DNA of 64,000 bases from Utricularia gibba (Eukaryota; Streptophyta; Magnoliopsida; Lamiales; Lentibulariaceae): the NCBI GenBank assembly GCA_002189035.1, contig NEEC01000009.1:1860001-1924000 (forward strand), in the 5' to 3' direction. The translations under genes and the position numbers were made by a program. Under the pieces are notes generated by a model that was given only the letters and a program-made list of their open reading frames with translations, was not told the DNA's origin and searched no databases. Positions 22,905 through 35,330 of this stretch are shown here, piece after piece (the stretch's first letter is position 1; each line of letters begins with the position of its first letter).

Positions 22905-24500
22905 ACAGATAGGATATGAAAGTTAATTATATCTATATTATTCATATATTCAAATTTAAAAGTTATACATAATTAATTATATGTATGTAAACGAATTATA
23001 CTATATTTAAACATATTTATAATTTAGTATCAGACAACCTCTACTAATAATAATAATAATAATCCCTAGTGATCAATGGCCTTAGGTCAGACACCAAATG
23101 GCTCCCTAGGGGCATCTTCGTAATTTAGCTTGTAGGTAGAAAATAGACGACGCAAGTGCAGGGAGTGAGTGGCTGCGCAAACTCTAATTTTTATTACAAA
23201 TAAAAATAGATTAGCTTTTATTTTCTAATTTTTATTACATGCATGCACGTGCATTAAATGGTATTTGGTATTTTATTTATACTTAGCTTTATGGTGGAGG
23301 GAACACACTCCATACTATAATTTAAAATTGGTGTAGACTTTAAGCCCCCACTAGGATGTACAATTAAGCCCACAGATAAAATAATTAATTTGGGTAGCAT
23401 TAGGTCACAAGTTCTATCCCTTAGGGTGAGGGCATGCACCATGATGTAATTAATTTGTTGGTTATCAGAACAAAAGAAAAAGAAAAAAAAATGATTTTCC
23501 TCTTGGGCTTTTCTATGGACTGTAGCCCACGTTTGGACTCAATTATGAGCCCACATGGGCTGGGCTTTAGGCCTGCTATTTAAAAATTAGATTAAACCCA
23601 TTCTCCTATTTAATTAAATTGAATATTAATTAAAGGTTTTTTTAAAAAATTGAAAATAAATTAAATTTGGATTTTGTATTTTTAAATTGTTTTAAATAAA
23701 AAACTAAATATATATTATTATAATTATAATTTTTATATAATATACAATTTTCTGAAATATGCAATGTATAGTTATTTATTCATATTAACTTAATTTTTTT
23801 TAAAAAATTAATTCTATATACTTGTATTCATGAGTGTCTTGCAAATTGTATTTTTTCGAATAATTCTGATGAAAATATGAATGGATAATTAATCATCAAT
23901 TACATAAAATTTCATGATTATTTATATAACTGTAGAATAAATAGTATTTGATTTGTGTTTTTAATGGATTGAATAATATAATTTCTGTTTTTAACCTGAA
24001 TCGATCGCTTCCGTTGACTTTTACTATCACGCTATTCGAAAATTTAAGATCGGAAGAGTTGAGTCTTACCGTTAAAGTAGTTTCTGCAATTCTCAAGGAT
24101 TTTCCAGTCTCCGGCGACGTTGATTGACTCTTCTATTCATCGGAACAATAGTTTTCTTCTTCCAATGTAATTATTTCATTTAGACGTCACTAGCATTGTA
24201 TTTTTTTTTTCGGTATAAGTTGCGTCGCAGGCCTAATTGTGGGTAATGGGTTGGCGGGTTTTTATAAAGGAGCCGAACTTATCGTTCTCCGGCAGTGTCT
24301 GAGTGAACCCGTCGATTAATTTCGACGTATGCGTGATTCTTGAAATTTGTGGTGTAGACTGATTTATGCCTTTTCGTTTTGGAGGCCGACAGATTTCTGG
24401 AGTAAAGAATAGTTGACTCTCCCCGTAAACCTGCAGCTGTAGCATCAAGAACTGGTTTTTGTTTTATTGAAACGAGGATCGACGAGTAAGAACCCAGAAA
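22905..24500. other. AT-rich spacer upstream of AIM1
   Basis: Long AT-rich tracts, a (TAA)n run near 23043-23061, and GGGCTT/GCCCA strings at 23510-23575. The last ~350 bp are the probable promoter and leader of AIM1. No gene is supported. Confidence 0.5.
23043..23061. repeat. (TAA)n microsatellite
   Basis: About six TAA units in the intergenic region between the HSP20-like gene and AIM1. Confidence 0.7.
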
Positions 24501-27500
24501 ATGTTGAAGAGGGTTGTAACTATGGATGTCGGAAGCGATGGCGTTGCTATTATCACCATATCGAATCCGCCCGTCAATGCGCTTCACCCACGAGTGAGAC
24601 TCACAGAATCTGTTTGTGTAATTGACAGTTTTTTTTTTCCATTTTGTATGGTTCTCACTCCCCCTGTTTTTCGGTGTAGTCTTTGATGGGTTGAAAGAGA
24701 AATTGGTGGAGGCTATGTGGAGGGATGATGTTATAGCTGTTGTTCTCACAGGTACTTGCGTCTGATCCTTTCATGGTTTTATGTTTTTAAATGTGTGATC
24801 ATGGGAACACGAAAAGGTGTTTCGGCAATGGTTATGGATTCAGTGATTATGCATAAAATATTGAAAATGCTTATATTTACCCCTGATCGTGATTATTTTG
24901 TTCTTTATGTTTGTTTACACCCCTTGAAGGCACTGATGGCCAGTTTTCTGCTGGCTTTGACATAAACGTTTTTGAGAAGGTACATAAAACTGGTATATCT
25001 TCTTTCCTTCATCCTTTTTGCTCGTTTTTTTGTGTGATGCTTTTGATCATGAAATCTTTGTATATGCAGGGGATAGTTCCATTTTACCCAGTACTTCAAT
25101 TGAGCTCACCTGCATGATAGAAGGTAGAAAACTAGCAGGACATTTTTGAACACTTTGATTTTTATGCCATACAGTCCAAATAGTCAAACTGTATCTCTTG
25201 GAATGGAATATTTTTATCAGATGCAAAGAAGCCTTTTGTTGCTGCAATTGAGGTCTTGCGCTAGGAGGTGGCCTAGAAGTGGCCATGGTGTGTTCTTCTT
25301 ATGCACTTCAAAACTCATGTCATTATTAGGGATCTTACTAGCTTTAGACTTTGACTCGTTTCTTAACAAATCCGCAGATGTGCCATGCACGCATTGTTAC
25401 CCATAGTGCACAACTTGGTCTTCCAGAACTCACACTTGGTGTTTTTCCTGGTTCTGGAGGTACACGAAGTTTTAATCTTCTGTTTTTATATGGATTGAAT
25501 TGTGATTGGGTTAATTGCTGATACTCTTTCATAGGCACACAGCGTTTACCAAGACTCATAGGTTTGCAAAAAGCTGTGAATGCTATGATGGTAGGTTTTT
25601 GTCATTGTAAACCTTAGCTGAAGACAATTTATTTTGTTGAAAAATTTGCAGCTTTGTGGTGTCAGCTTTGCGTGTTTCCATCAGCCTATTCTAATAAACA
25701 GTTTGAGGTTTATGTGGCTGATACAAATAATCATTTTGTCATCCTTTAAACCTTTTTAAACATGACTGTGGAGCACATAGTCTTCATGTGTATTCACTAA
25801 TGACGGGTTCTCTTATTTAAATAGTCCCCTTTTTCACATTAGCTCATTTCCTGTGATCATTGCTTGCCATATTGACGATAATTTGTGGTAAAAAGCAATT
25901 CATCTCATGTTGTTTTACAATTTTTCTTGTAGTCATCTAAATCATTTGCATCAGAAGAAGGAATGAAACTTGGCCTTGTGGATGCCATTGTTCCTTCAGT
26001 TGACTTGTTGAAAGTATCACGACAATGGGCATTGGATATAGCAGGAAGCAGGAAACCTTGGATTCGTTCTCTTCACAAGATAGACAAACTGGGCTCCCTG
26101 TCTGAAATGCATGAAATAATTCAAAAATCCAGACAACAAGCAAAGCAAACTTTTAAAAATATGCCTCATTACCAAGCATGCCTTGACGTGATTGAAGAGG
26201 GACTACTTCATGGTGGATATCATGGAATTTTGAAGGTGATTTTCTTAAAATCACAACTTTCTTATTGCTGGATATATATAATGGTGGATATTGCAAAAAT
26301 ACATGGAATGGGAACTTTTTTTCAATTTTTTTCTGCCCTTTGAAATCAAGTTGCTTTGCTACTCTACATCCTACTAACTGACTTGTTCTATAGGAGTCAA
26401 AGGTTTTTAAAGAACTGGTCTTGTCAGACACATCAAGAGGTCTAGTTCATGCTTTCTTTGCACGAAGAACTACATCAAAGGTGCAAATTATGATTACCAT
26501 AATGGTCTTGTCCTCTAACTGTCTGCATCTTGGCTGCACATCATTAGAAAATTCTATAGAATTTCCTGCTAGTTTTTTTTTTCCATAAAAAGCATGGAAA
26601 GCTAAGCAAGTTATACCCGCATTCCTTATCTTGCGTACTTTTATCAAGTGTCAGAAATCCTATGATGTAGGTACCTAATATTTCTGACATCGGACTCAAA
26701 CCAAGGCGAGTGGGGAAAGTTGCTGTTATTGGTGGGGGTTAATGGGTTCTGGAATAGCTACAGCACTAATTGTGAATGGCGTCTATGTTATTCTCAAGGA
26801 AATAAATCCTGACTATCTGAAGAGAGGGATAGATGCTGTTGAAGGTTGGTTCACTTTTAGTCAACACCCATCTCTCTAATAACTAGCATCATGAGGTTCT
26901 TAAAGACTTACAACGCTAGTTCGCTTCATTTATGGCAGCAAATATCAAGAGTTTGGTGTCAAGAAAAAGCTTGAGCCCAGAAAAAGCAAGGGAAGCCCTT
27001 CTCATGCTTAAGGGCGCTTTAGACTACTCTGGATTCAAGGACGTCGATATGGTAATTGAGGTATGATCACAAGGTGGATCATTTCTGTTTTACTGAATGA
27101 GTGCGGTGTCTACGATCCAAAGCGATCAGGATTCCTCCATATCTAATTGAATTTTTAACATAGTTTTTGGACGTAACCGATACATTTCATATATGCTAAA
27201 TGCCTGTGTGAGGAATGACCAAGTCAGAGTCAGATTTCTCTGTATGGTATGGCTTAAGTATATTATTGTTACATCCTTTTGTAGGCTGTCATTGAAAATA
27301 TTCCTCTGAAGCAGCGCATATTTTCCGAGCTTGAGAAGGTCTGCCCGCCTCACTGTATTTTAGCTTCAAATACATCTACTATTGATCTCAATATAATTGG
27401 AGAGAAGACCACATCTCCTGATCGAATTGTGGGTGCACATTTTTTCAGGTAGAGCATACTTTTAAGCTCTTTTAAGGACACAAACCGGAAATGCAAAAAA

Positions 27501-28943
27501 ACAGGCGCTTTTTGTTTAGTCTATTTGCTATTGATGGGTCTCTTTTGCAGTCCGGCCCACCTCATGCCTCTCTTAGAAATTGTGAGGACAAAGAGAACTT
27601 CTCCTCAAGTAGTCCTTGATCTAATGACCGTTGGGAAGCTTATAAAGAAAGTTCCTGTTGTAGTTGGAAACTGTGCTGGTTTCGCAGTCAATAGAGCATT
27701 CTTCCCATACTCTCAAAGTGCACATCTTTTGGTTAACTTGGGTGTAGATGTATTCAGAATCGATCGGGTTATCAGTGACTTTGGTCTTCCCATGGGTCCA
27801 TTTCAGTAACTTTCTCTTCTTCGACTTATGTTTACTCTTCAAGTACCTATGTTTTTTTCATTGAATGATTTCGAATTTCAACTTGTGCAGGCTCCAGGAC
27901 CTTGCTGGATATGAAGTAGATATTGCTGTTAGAAAAGTGTTTTCGTCTGCTTTTCGTGGTCGAACCTTTGAATCACCTCTAGTGGATCTTCTCGTCAAGA
28001 ATGGGAGAAATGGTGACGCAATTTTTATAAGATTTATTCTAACACGATGTTTCATCTTCATGAGTTTGAGCTTGTTCTTTGGTAGAGTTCTAAAAAGTTC
28101 AGTTGAATCCTGTGATGCATGGATAGTGAAAAAATAAGTTGGCAATCGACAAGGTATTTATTGATGAGGATGTCTGATGCAGGTAAAAAGAATGGAAAGG
28201 GTTATTATATCTACCAAAAGGGAGTGAAGCCAAAGCCTGATCTTTCCATACTTCCAATAGTAGAGGAAGCTAGGAGGCGCACAAACATCATGCCCAATGG
28301 AAAGGTATGTAGCTTGCAGATTCCGTCTTCTAACAGCAGAGTAAGGTTGGCTTGTTTTTCTCCACCTTAGATACACACCACTGCTTTCAATATTGTAAAA
28401 GTAGACATGTTTGTTCATATGCTGCTGTGTTATTAACTGATGCAGCCCATTTCCATTACCGATGAGGAGATTATCGAAATGATACTCTTTCCAGTGGTAA
28501 ACGAGGCATGCCGTGTTCTAGAAGAAGATGTAGTCATCCGTGCATCCGATCTCGACATCGCATCAATTCTTGGGATGAGCTTCCCTTCATATCGGTAAGT
28601 AATCCTTACTCACAAACTTAGACCGTGTATTAGTATTAGTAGCGACTGATGCAGCGTTTTGGACAGTGGTGGGATAGTTTTCTGGGCAGACAGCGTTGGT
28701 GCAGATCGTGTGTACAGAAGCCTAGAGAAATGGTGTGAATTATATGGGACAGGCTTCTTCAAACCTTCAAACTTTTTAAAAGAAAGAGCAGCTACAGGCT
28801 TACCACTGGTATGCCTAGTCGCATTGATAACAGCCACTGGTGTTCACAATTCAGATAAGTATGCTGATTATGATCGGCTGCTGCTCTTTTTGCAGAGTGC
28901 TCCATCGTCATCGTCCTCATCTCGGGCTAAGCCCCGCCTGTAG
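24501..28943 (+). CDS. AIM1: AIM1-like peroxisomal multifunctional beta-oxidation protein, with apparent frameshifts
   Basis: The protein combines enoyl-CoA hydratase and L-3-hydroxyacyl-CoA dehydrogenase for peroxisomal beta-oxidation, including jasmonate and benzoate precursors. Eighteen exons: 24501-24593, 24680-24751, 24930-24992, 25070-25123, 25221-25287, 25378-25459, 25535-25590, 25933-26235, 26394-26480, 26671-26844, 26939-27060, 27285-27448, 27551-27805, 27891-28012, 28183-28304, 28446-28594, 28667-28808 and 28896-28943. The hydratase part shows 'GQFSAGFDINVF' and 'GSGGTQRLPRLIG'. The dehydrogenase part shows 'CILASNTSTIDLN', 'DRIVGAHFFSPAHLMPLLEI' and 'VVGNCAGFAVNR'. The tail ends in PRL, a plant PTS1 variant. 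Three single-base losses break the frame: at the first donor (24594), in the oxyanion loop (25252-25253) and in the NAD-binding loop (26734-26740). Adding three bases gives 725 residues, near the AIM1 length. Sequencing error is more likely than decay. Confidence 0.88.
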
Positions 28944-29420
28944 CCTCAAGCAACTCAAAGATGCCGTACACAATAAATGCCAAAATCTCTCTCGGACCAA
29001 GGCCATCTTCCGGAGTAACATGAAAGTCAATGCCATGACAGCAACACTTGTTGTTACACAGTACAGGAGTTGGATTCGAAATGAAGATCGATACGCGTTT
29101 ACTTTACATTGATGGTATCTGTATGTACTAATAGTGTGTGTGTGTGTTTAAATTATTGAGCCATCTCCTCAAAATTACCTTATACCAATAAAGTTATGCG
29201 ACTACATGATTCATTCATCAATGTGATCTCAAGAAGATATTGCTTGTCCCATGTGGCAGGTGAAACGAAAATGTTAGATATTCTGGACATGACAGATGAA
29301 ATGGTAGCAAGCAACAGCAGCAAACAAGCACAATAATCTATCAGGGCTACAGAGAAACTCAAAAAACAATATTCTCTCTAACAGAACTGCAACCAGGAAC
29401 ACACACTGGCACTAGAAGGC
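28944..29420. other. Convergent 3' flanks of AIM1 and CCT8
   Basis: A 477-bp space between two converging genes, with a (GT)n run near 29133-29146. The 3' UTRs may overlap. No gene seen. Confidence 0.5.
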
Positions 29421-32400
29421 TCATTGATCGTCATCCATCCCTGCAGGAGGGTCTCTCTTTGGACCACCGGCTGGTTTAGCCATTATGATCTGCAGTAAGT
29501 ACTTTAGTTATTGTGGAGTATCTTTTGCACGGTGACAGATAAAATCATGCTTTCAAGATATCTGATAGTGATTTCCTTTGGCAGACATTTTGATAAGCAT
29601 AATCTCATTTCGTAGCCTCACAACATCCAAGGTCAAAATGAACAAATGCATTGATGCTCTACTGTGAACGTAAAAGACATGGCGTGTATGGTCAAGGTAA
29701 TGATCAATCACCTGATCTACCCGAAGGACAGTACAGGCAGCATCTGCAGCGAACTTCAAGGCAAAGAATCTGAAGAAATAGAAGAGATGCAGTTCCATTA
29801 TGAGAATTCTAAGGAAACAAAAACAGCCATCCTAGATGTGCAATGCATTTTAGGAAGCAAGGGGTTGAATTTTAATGGGCATGGATATTTGAATTCCAAG
29901 CAACAATAAATTAGTCGTCTGATTTGGATCTTAGGCAATTCTCCCTTAAAAAAAAGGTGGACATTTCATGTTTGAAAAGGCATCAAAGTCTACTTACTTC
30001 GTGACATAAAGATCCCATATATTCAAAGCAGATACATCCTTGCAAACACCTTCTTCCAAATCAATGCCCACGGTAGTGTTACCAGATGCATGTTCAGCAT
30101 ACAAAGATGCAATAACTTCAATTGCATTAAGCCCGGCATTTTCCGCCAATGTCTTGGGAACCATTTCAAAACTCTCAGCAAATTTTGCAATGGCATATTG
30201 ATCGAGTCTGGAAGATGAAAATTTAGAGTAATCCATCAGAGTTTATCAAAGCGAGGGAACCATTATTCAGTAAATAAAAACACATGCTAGAGACAAGTTT
30301 AGGGCCTAGTTTTCTTTTCTTGAGATTGTATATATACTCATTAATGCCTACGAGCAAGATCCCAGTTATACATCAGCTCGCTAAGGGCATTGATTGGCAT
30401 CATGGAAATGCCATTGGAAATTAATTTGAGAATATGAGAACTAAACAGAGGTCTGCACAATTAGAATGTAGGAAAATGCAAGAAATGGATACCCAGTTTC
30501 TTTGAAAGAGAATTCCTTCAGTCTCTTAGCTATTTCAATTTCAGTGGCTGCAGCCCCAGCCACTGTGCGACTATCTCTACACATTGCCTGATGGATAACA
30601 TAGGCAATTTCGTATGACCATGAATTGAGAGGGAACTGAAAAACTTCATCATAATAATAGTAATATCGAAATAATGTACCTTGTAAGTATTCACACCATC
30701 ATCAACCGCTCTTTCAAGATCATCTAAAATGCTATCAGTGCTAGCTCGCAGGACAATAGTTGACATGGAATTTCCACCTTGTTCATTCTTTACAACAGTA
30801 ACCTAATGGACATTATGAAAAACCAAGCCATTGATGATAGCAGAAAATTATTTCATACTGGCTAGGCAATGCATGAAAGACATTTTGATGACCATACCCT
30901 GGAACCCCCTATTTCTTCAACTGAAACAGAATCAACATACCCAAGATCACCAGCATCTGGCTGACCGAGCTTTAACTGTTTGCACACAGAAACTGAATTA
31001 AAAAAAAAAGGAGATAATAACATGATAAACAAAGCTTTTTCATAAAGTAATTCTTACCATAGCAACAGCACCAGTTGCGCGACAAATTCTCCGAAGTTCA
31101 AATTTTGAGCTAACCTTTAAAACCATGAGCCTGAAAAACCATCGTCAAAATATTAATTTGGGAAACCCATAGTGGGGGTGCAACAAAAGAGAACCAGTTT
31201 TGATGGGCCTGAATAACATTCCTCTCAGACACAAGTCATTTCAATCACAGGAAAGGGTAGCAGACATACTTGTAACGCTCACAAAAATGAAGCGCCATTT
31301 CTCCAACAGCTGCTCCACTTACAATAACTTTTGCACCTGAGTCTGCAACTGCCTTTATGAGCTCTTCAACCTTGGATTCTTCAGTCTTTGCATAGTTCTC
31401 AAGCTTTTGGGAATTGCATTAGGATAAATGTAAATTGGACGTTTTCAAAAAATTCAAAAATCATTGAATGCATTTCAACCTATTACAAGCATTTTTCCAT
31501 CACTCAGTTAATTCTCATGTTCGTGAAAATTCTGAGACAAACAAAGGTTAATCCTACTCCTTCAATATAAATATGCAGTGTCATCAAAAGCCGTGCATAA
31601 AACTATACTGTATTTGAATAAGCTGACAGCTCCTGTACTTTTTCTAAAGGGGAAAGATTCACAGGACAGTTTTCATGACAAGATAAAAGCACAACATACA
31701 ACAAAAAAATCATGCAAACAATAATATATAACAGTGGAACTTAGTGTTCAAGCCTTGCGTATACCTGCTCTGCATTGTGAATAAGAACTGTTCCTTTAGT
31801 TTCTGTGGCTGTTGTATCAATGCCCGCTGAAAAAACAGCAACCTAAACATAATAGCAGCAGACTAAATACTATTAGGTTTTATAAGTAAAAATGCCCAGC
31901 ACAATCATCACTATACAATAGGTAAGACAATGTTCCAGATGTTAAACAAGAAGGTAACTAGGATGTTTCTCATGTTTCTTTAGATACTTTCTCATAATTC
32001 ATTTCGACAGATGAGCTCAAGCTATACAGAAGGACAATTGGGTTGCACTTTGAATATAATACAGTGCCAATAGCTTATGATGATGTGATGAAGTGGGAGG
32101 CATTGCTGCAGCTACAGAATTAATAAATTACCTTCGCCTTTTCGACCCTCTTTATGGTACCAAGGGCATCCATCTTCAGTACCATACCTCTGATTACTTT
32201 TGAATCATGTAAGCCTCCGCCCAACAATTTTGAAACTCGCACATTATCAACATTGAAGTTTGCAGGGTTTTTTGGGCACACTTGTATGCAAGCCTTCCAA
32301 GATATTCATATGAAGTTTAGAACACTGGGGAAAGCGTTCGACGTAAAACAAGGAGGAATTTACCTCAGTAATCAAGGGACACAGCACATCCTCCTGACCA

Positions 32401-33350
32401 AATTGTTTGCTTGCAAGTGCAGATCTCATTCTTGACATCACCTCATTCTTGTCTCTAACATCCATACTTTCAGAACCCTTTTGTACCAGTCCCTCCAATA
32501 TCTCAATCGTCTGTTAGGCTATAAGAATAAGATTGGCGAACACACAACCATGATTTTCCACCACAAATGATTTTAGAATATCTAACCTTATTGATTGCTT
32601 TAGTATATCCAGTGATGATCTCACTAGGGTGCAAACCCATCCTGATGAGTTCCTCAGCATTATGAAGAAGCTCCCCAGCAAATGAAACAGTTAAGTTGGC
32701 TCCATCCCCAACCTCTTCCTGTTGCGCTTTTGCAGCGAGAACCAAAATTTTAGCCGCAGGGTGTTGCACCTCCAGCTCATTCATAATTGTTGCCGCATCA
32801 TTTGTGACGAAAAGCTTATCCAAATGATTAATCACCATCTTATTCATGCCTGAAAAAGAAAAACACAAAATCATGAGCGAAAACGGATCCAAAATTAAAT
32901 CATAGAATAAGAATCATAAGCGTACGAGTTTACATTAAGTGAAGTATATATGAAATGGATGAAAACGGCGCGAAATTTTCTGTGTTAACTAGGGTGAAAT
33001 CAACTACAACCTACTGGCTTTTCAACTGACCCATAGTGAAAATGCGCACTTAACACAGCAACGGAGAATCAAAGCTTAATCAACAAAGACATCAAACAAG
33101 AGGAAAATCAACTTATCAAAAAATTTGAACAACCAAGAAACAAAAAATGAAACATGACGCCGTAAATTCAAAAAAAAAAAAAAAGAAAGAGGGAGAAACC
33201 ATTGGGTCCAAGAGAAGTCCGCGTAATGGTAGAGAGCTGCTTGCAAGCATCAATATTTTTCAGCACCGCCTCGTCGAGGCCAGACAAATGCCTGTGCCCC
33301 TCTTTCAGCATCGACTGTATACCGTAGGGTTGCATCGAGAAACCCACCAT
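29421..33350 (-). CDS. CCT8: CCT8, theta subunit of the TCP-1 chaperonin
   Basis: A subunit of the cytosolic TRiC/CCT ring that folds actin, tubulin and other clients in an ATP-dependent way. Thirteen exons from 5' to 3': 33200-33350, 32587-32849, 32364-32510, 32132-32293, 31765-31842, 31270-31403, 31058-31130, 30898-30975, 30680-30802, 30493-30587, 29998-30207, 29712-29769 and 29421-29489. They sum to 1641 nt, or 546 residues. The start '[20 protein letters not shown]' is the theta signature. The ATP-binding chaperonin motifs 'TSLGPNGMNKMV', 'VTNDAATI', '[18 protein letters not shown]' and '[11 protein letters not shown]' are intact. The C-terminus has the Gly/Pro tail '[13 protein letters not shown]'. 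It is convergent with AIM1. Confidence 0.96.
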
Positions 33351-33953
33351 TTTCGCTCGACGGCGTAAGAGTTGCAACACGAAATGAGAAGAAAGGAATG
33401 AAAGGAAGCACCACGTTCAAGGTTTTGAAACCTGAGAGCTCCGCCGTGGTGACGGAACATTAGGCCTCAAAGCACAGATGATGTGAGCCCACTAAAGAAG
33501 GCCGGGCCCATCTAAGCCCACACTGTTTTGATGATGATTTATTTTATAAGACACATTTCACGATATAAATAAATCAATTATATTCTGATCATTTGTTGAT
33601 ATAAATAAGAAAAATATCAAATGATAAGTAAAGTATGTAAATCCCACTGATACTTGATAGTCGGACCCTAAATTTGTTGTACATTATTTGTGAATTATCT
33701 TTATCTATATTTAATTATACCATATTATATAACAAAATCTTGGAGATTTTTCAATGACATTCTAAATCTCACGTAAATGCTTCAGCCTGGCTAAGCAAGA
33801 TAAACAAGTGCACCATGCAACAGTATTACGAAAACCATTCAACACTCCACAGTCTCCATGAATTTTGATCCAGAAAATGGAAAAAGAAGACAGCACGAGA
33901 CAAAACGCAGACTATTCCTGGAACACATGCACCAGAACGAGTTTATCCGAGAC
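33351..33953. other. Spacer between CCT8 and RPS5
   Basis: It carries the CCT8 promoter and leader, with GGGCCCA and GCCCACA strings at about 33487-33523, and the 3' flank of RPS5. The middle is AT-rich. No gene seen. Confidence 0.5.
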
Positions 33954-35195
33954 CTAACGGTTGGCTTTGGCCACTCTCTCGATCTCATCTTTCTTCTTGA
34001 TAGCATAGCTTCATAACAAGGAATGTAAAAGGTCAGGTTTCAGTCGAGGGAAAGCTTAAATAACTGAATGGAGGAGCAGTGCAATGCTTTTCTTACCTGT
34101 TGGATGATCCCTTGGCGGCATTGATAAGCTCGTCGGCAAGGCACTCAGCAATCGTCTTGATGTTTCTGAATGCACTTTCACGGGCACCGGTGGTCAGTAG
34201 ATAGATAGCCTGGTTCACACGGCGCAGTGGTGAGATATCAACTGCCTGTCTCCTTACAACACCAGCTGACCCAATACGAGTGGCATCCTCCCTTGGACCA
34301 CTGAAGTGAAGAGGGATAAGGTCAGATAAAAATAAAAAACAAGAGCAAGATATACTGCAGACCAAGCAATGACAGTGCCCGAGGACATTGTCATGAATAA
34401 TCCAAGTGCAAAAACATCCAGGAGTCGCTAACCTGTTAATGACAGCATCGACAATTACTTGGATGGGGTTGAGATCAGTTAGCAAATGAATGATCTCCAT
34501 CGCATGTTTGACAATTCTAACAGCCATCAGCTTCTTCCCATTGTTTCGACCATGCATCATGAGGGAGTTGGTCAACCTTTCAACAATTGGGCACTGAGCC
34601 TTCCTGAAACGCTTAGCTTGATATCTACCAGCAGTATGGGGCATATACGTTGGGTGCTTAGCTGCGGTTGCAGTGATGTAATCTTCTACTGATATGTCAC
34701 TGATCTACAAAAATTAAACCATACAGATTAGAACACCATACACTTCGAAACATGACAACACAATTTGCACCACACATACCGTATACTACATTAGCACATA
34801 GGCAGAAAACCTAGGCTTTTTGATTTGAATATTCACCAGTTTTGGACAGAGCAAGTGTATAAATACAATTCAAAGTATTCATTGCGTGGGGTTGGGCATA
34901 AAGCTGAATTTTTTATGGGTTGAGCATAAATCCGAAACAGATCTTACAGAAGAACGATAGCAGTTATACTATCTAAATCAAAACACGAAAGAGCCGCTTA
35001 TCCTTTCGGCAAAAACAGAAGCCTAGTGAGGATAAACCAGACAAGCCTGATGATCAGGATCTAGCGCGTATACAGAACAGAAAAACATATGTAAAATACC
35101 TGAACTTCGTCATAGGACCAGCGGTTGAACAGCATAACACCGGTGTGCACCTTCTCAGCGTCATTTACAGCATCCACCACCGCTCCCGTTGCCAT
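33954..35195 (-). CDS. RPS5: 40S ribosomal protein S5 (uS7)
   Basis: A component of the head of the cytosolic small ribosomal subunit, near the mRNA exit. Four exons from 5' to 3': 35100-35195, 34433-34704, 34097-34300 and 33954-34008, giving 208 residues. Conserved stretches are '[20 protein letters not shown]', '[20 protein letters not shown]', '[20 protein letters not shown]', '[20 protein letters not shown]' and the end '[17 protein letters not shown]'. Every splice junction keeps the frame. The promoter shows a TATA box, a telobox-like AAACCCT and a TGGGCC site II element, as expected for cytosolic ribosomal-protein genes. It is divergent from the DEAD-box helicase gene. Confidence 0.97.
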
Positions 35196-35286
35196 GGTGT
35201 AGAGTCGAGCTGGGCAGCAGAGAATGAAGATGCCCCAAAGGAACGGATTAGCTACGACGGCGACGGAGAAAAAGAATACGAACAAG

Positions 35287-35330
35287 TATTTATAGTGAGG
35301 GTTTCTGGCAGCCCTAGCGGGCTTGGCCCA
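35287..35330 (-). promoter_or_regulatory. RPS5 core promoter: TATA box, telobox-like motif, site II
   Basis: On the minus strand, TATAAATA lies at 35287-35294, AAACCCT at 35298-35304 and TGGGCC at 35325-35330, 90-135 bp before the RPS5 start. Telobox plus site II is the known combination of plant ribosomal-protein promoters. Here it is seen by eye only. Confidence 0.6.
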
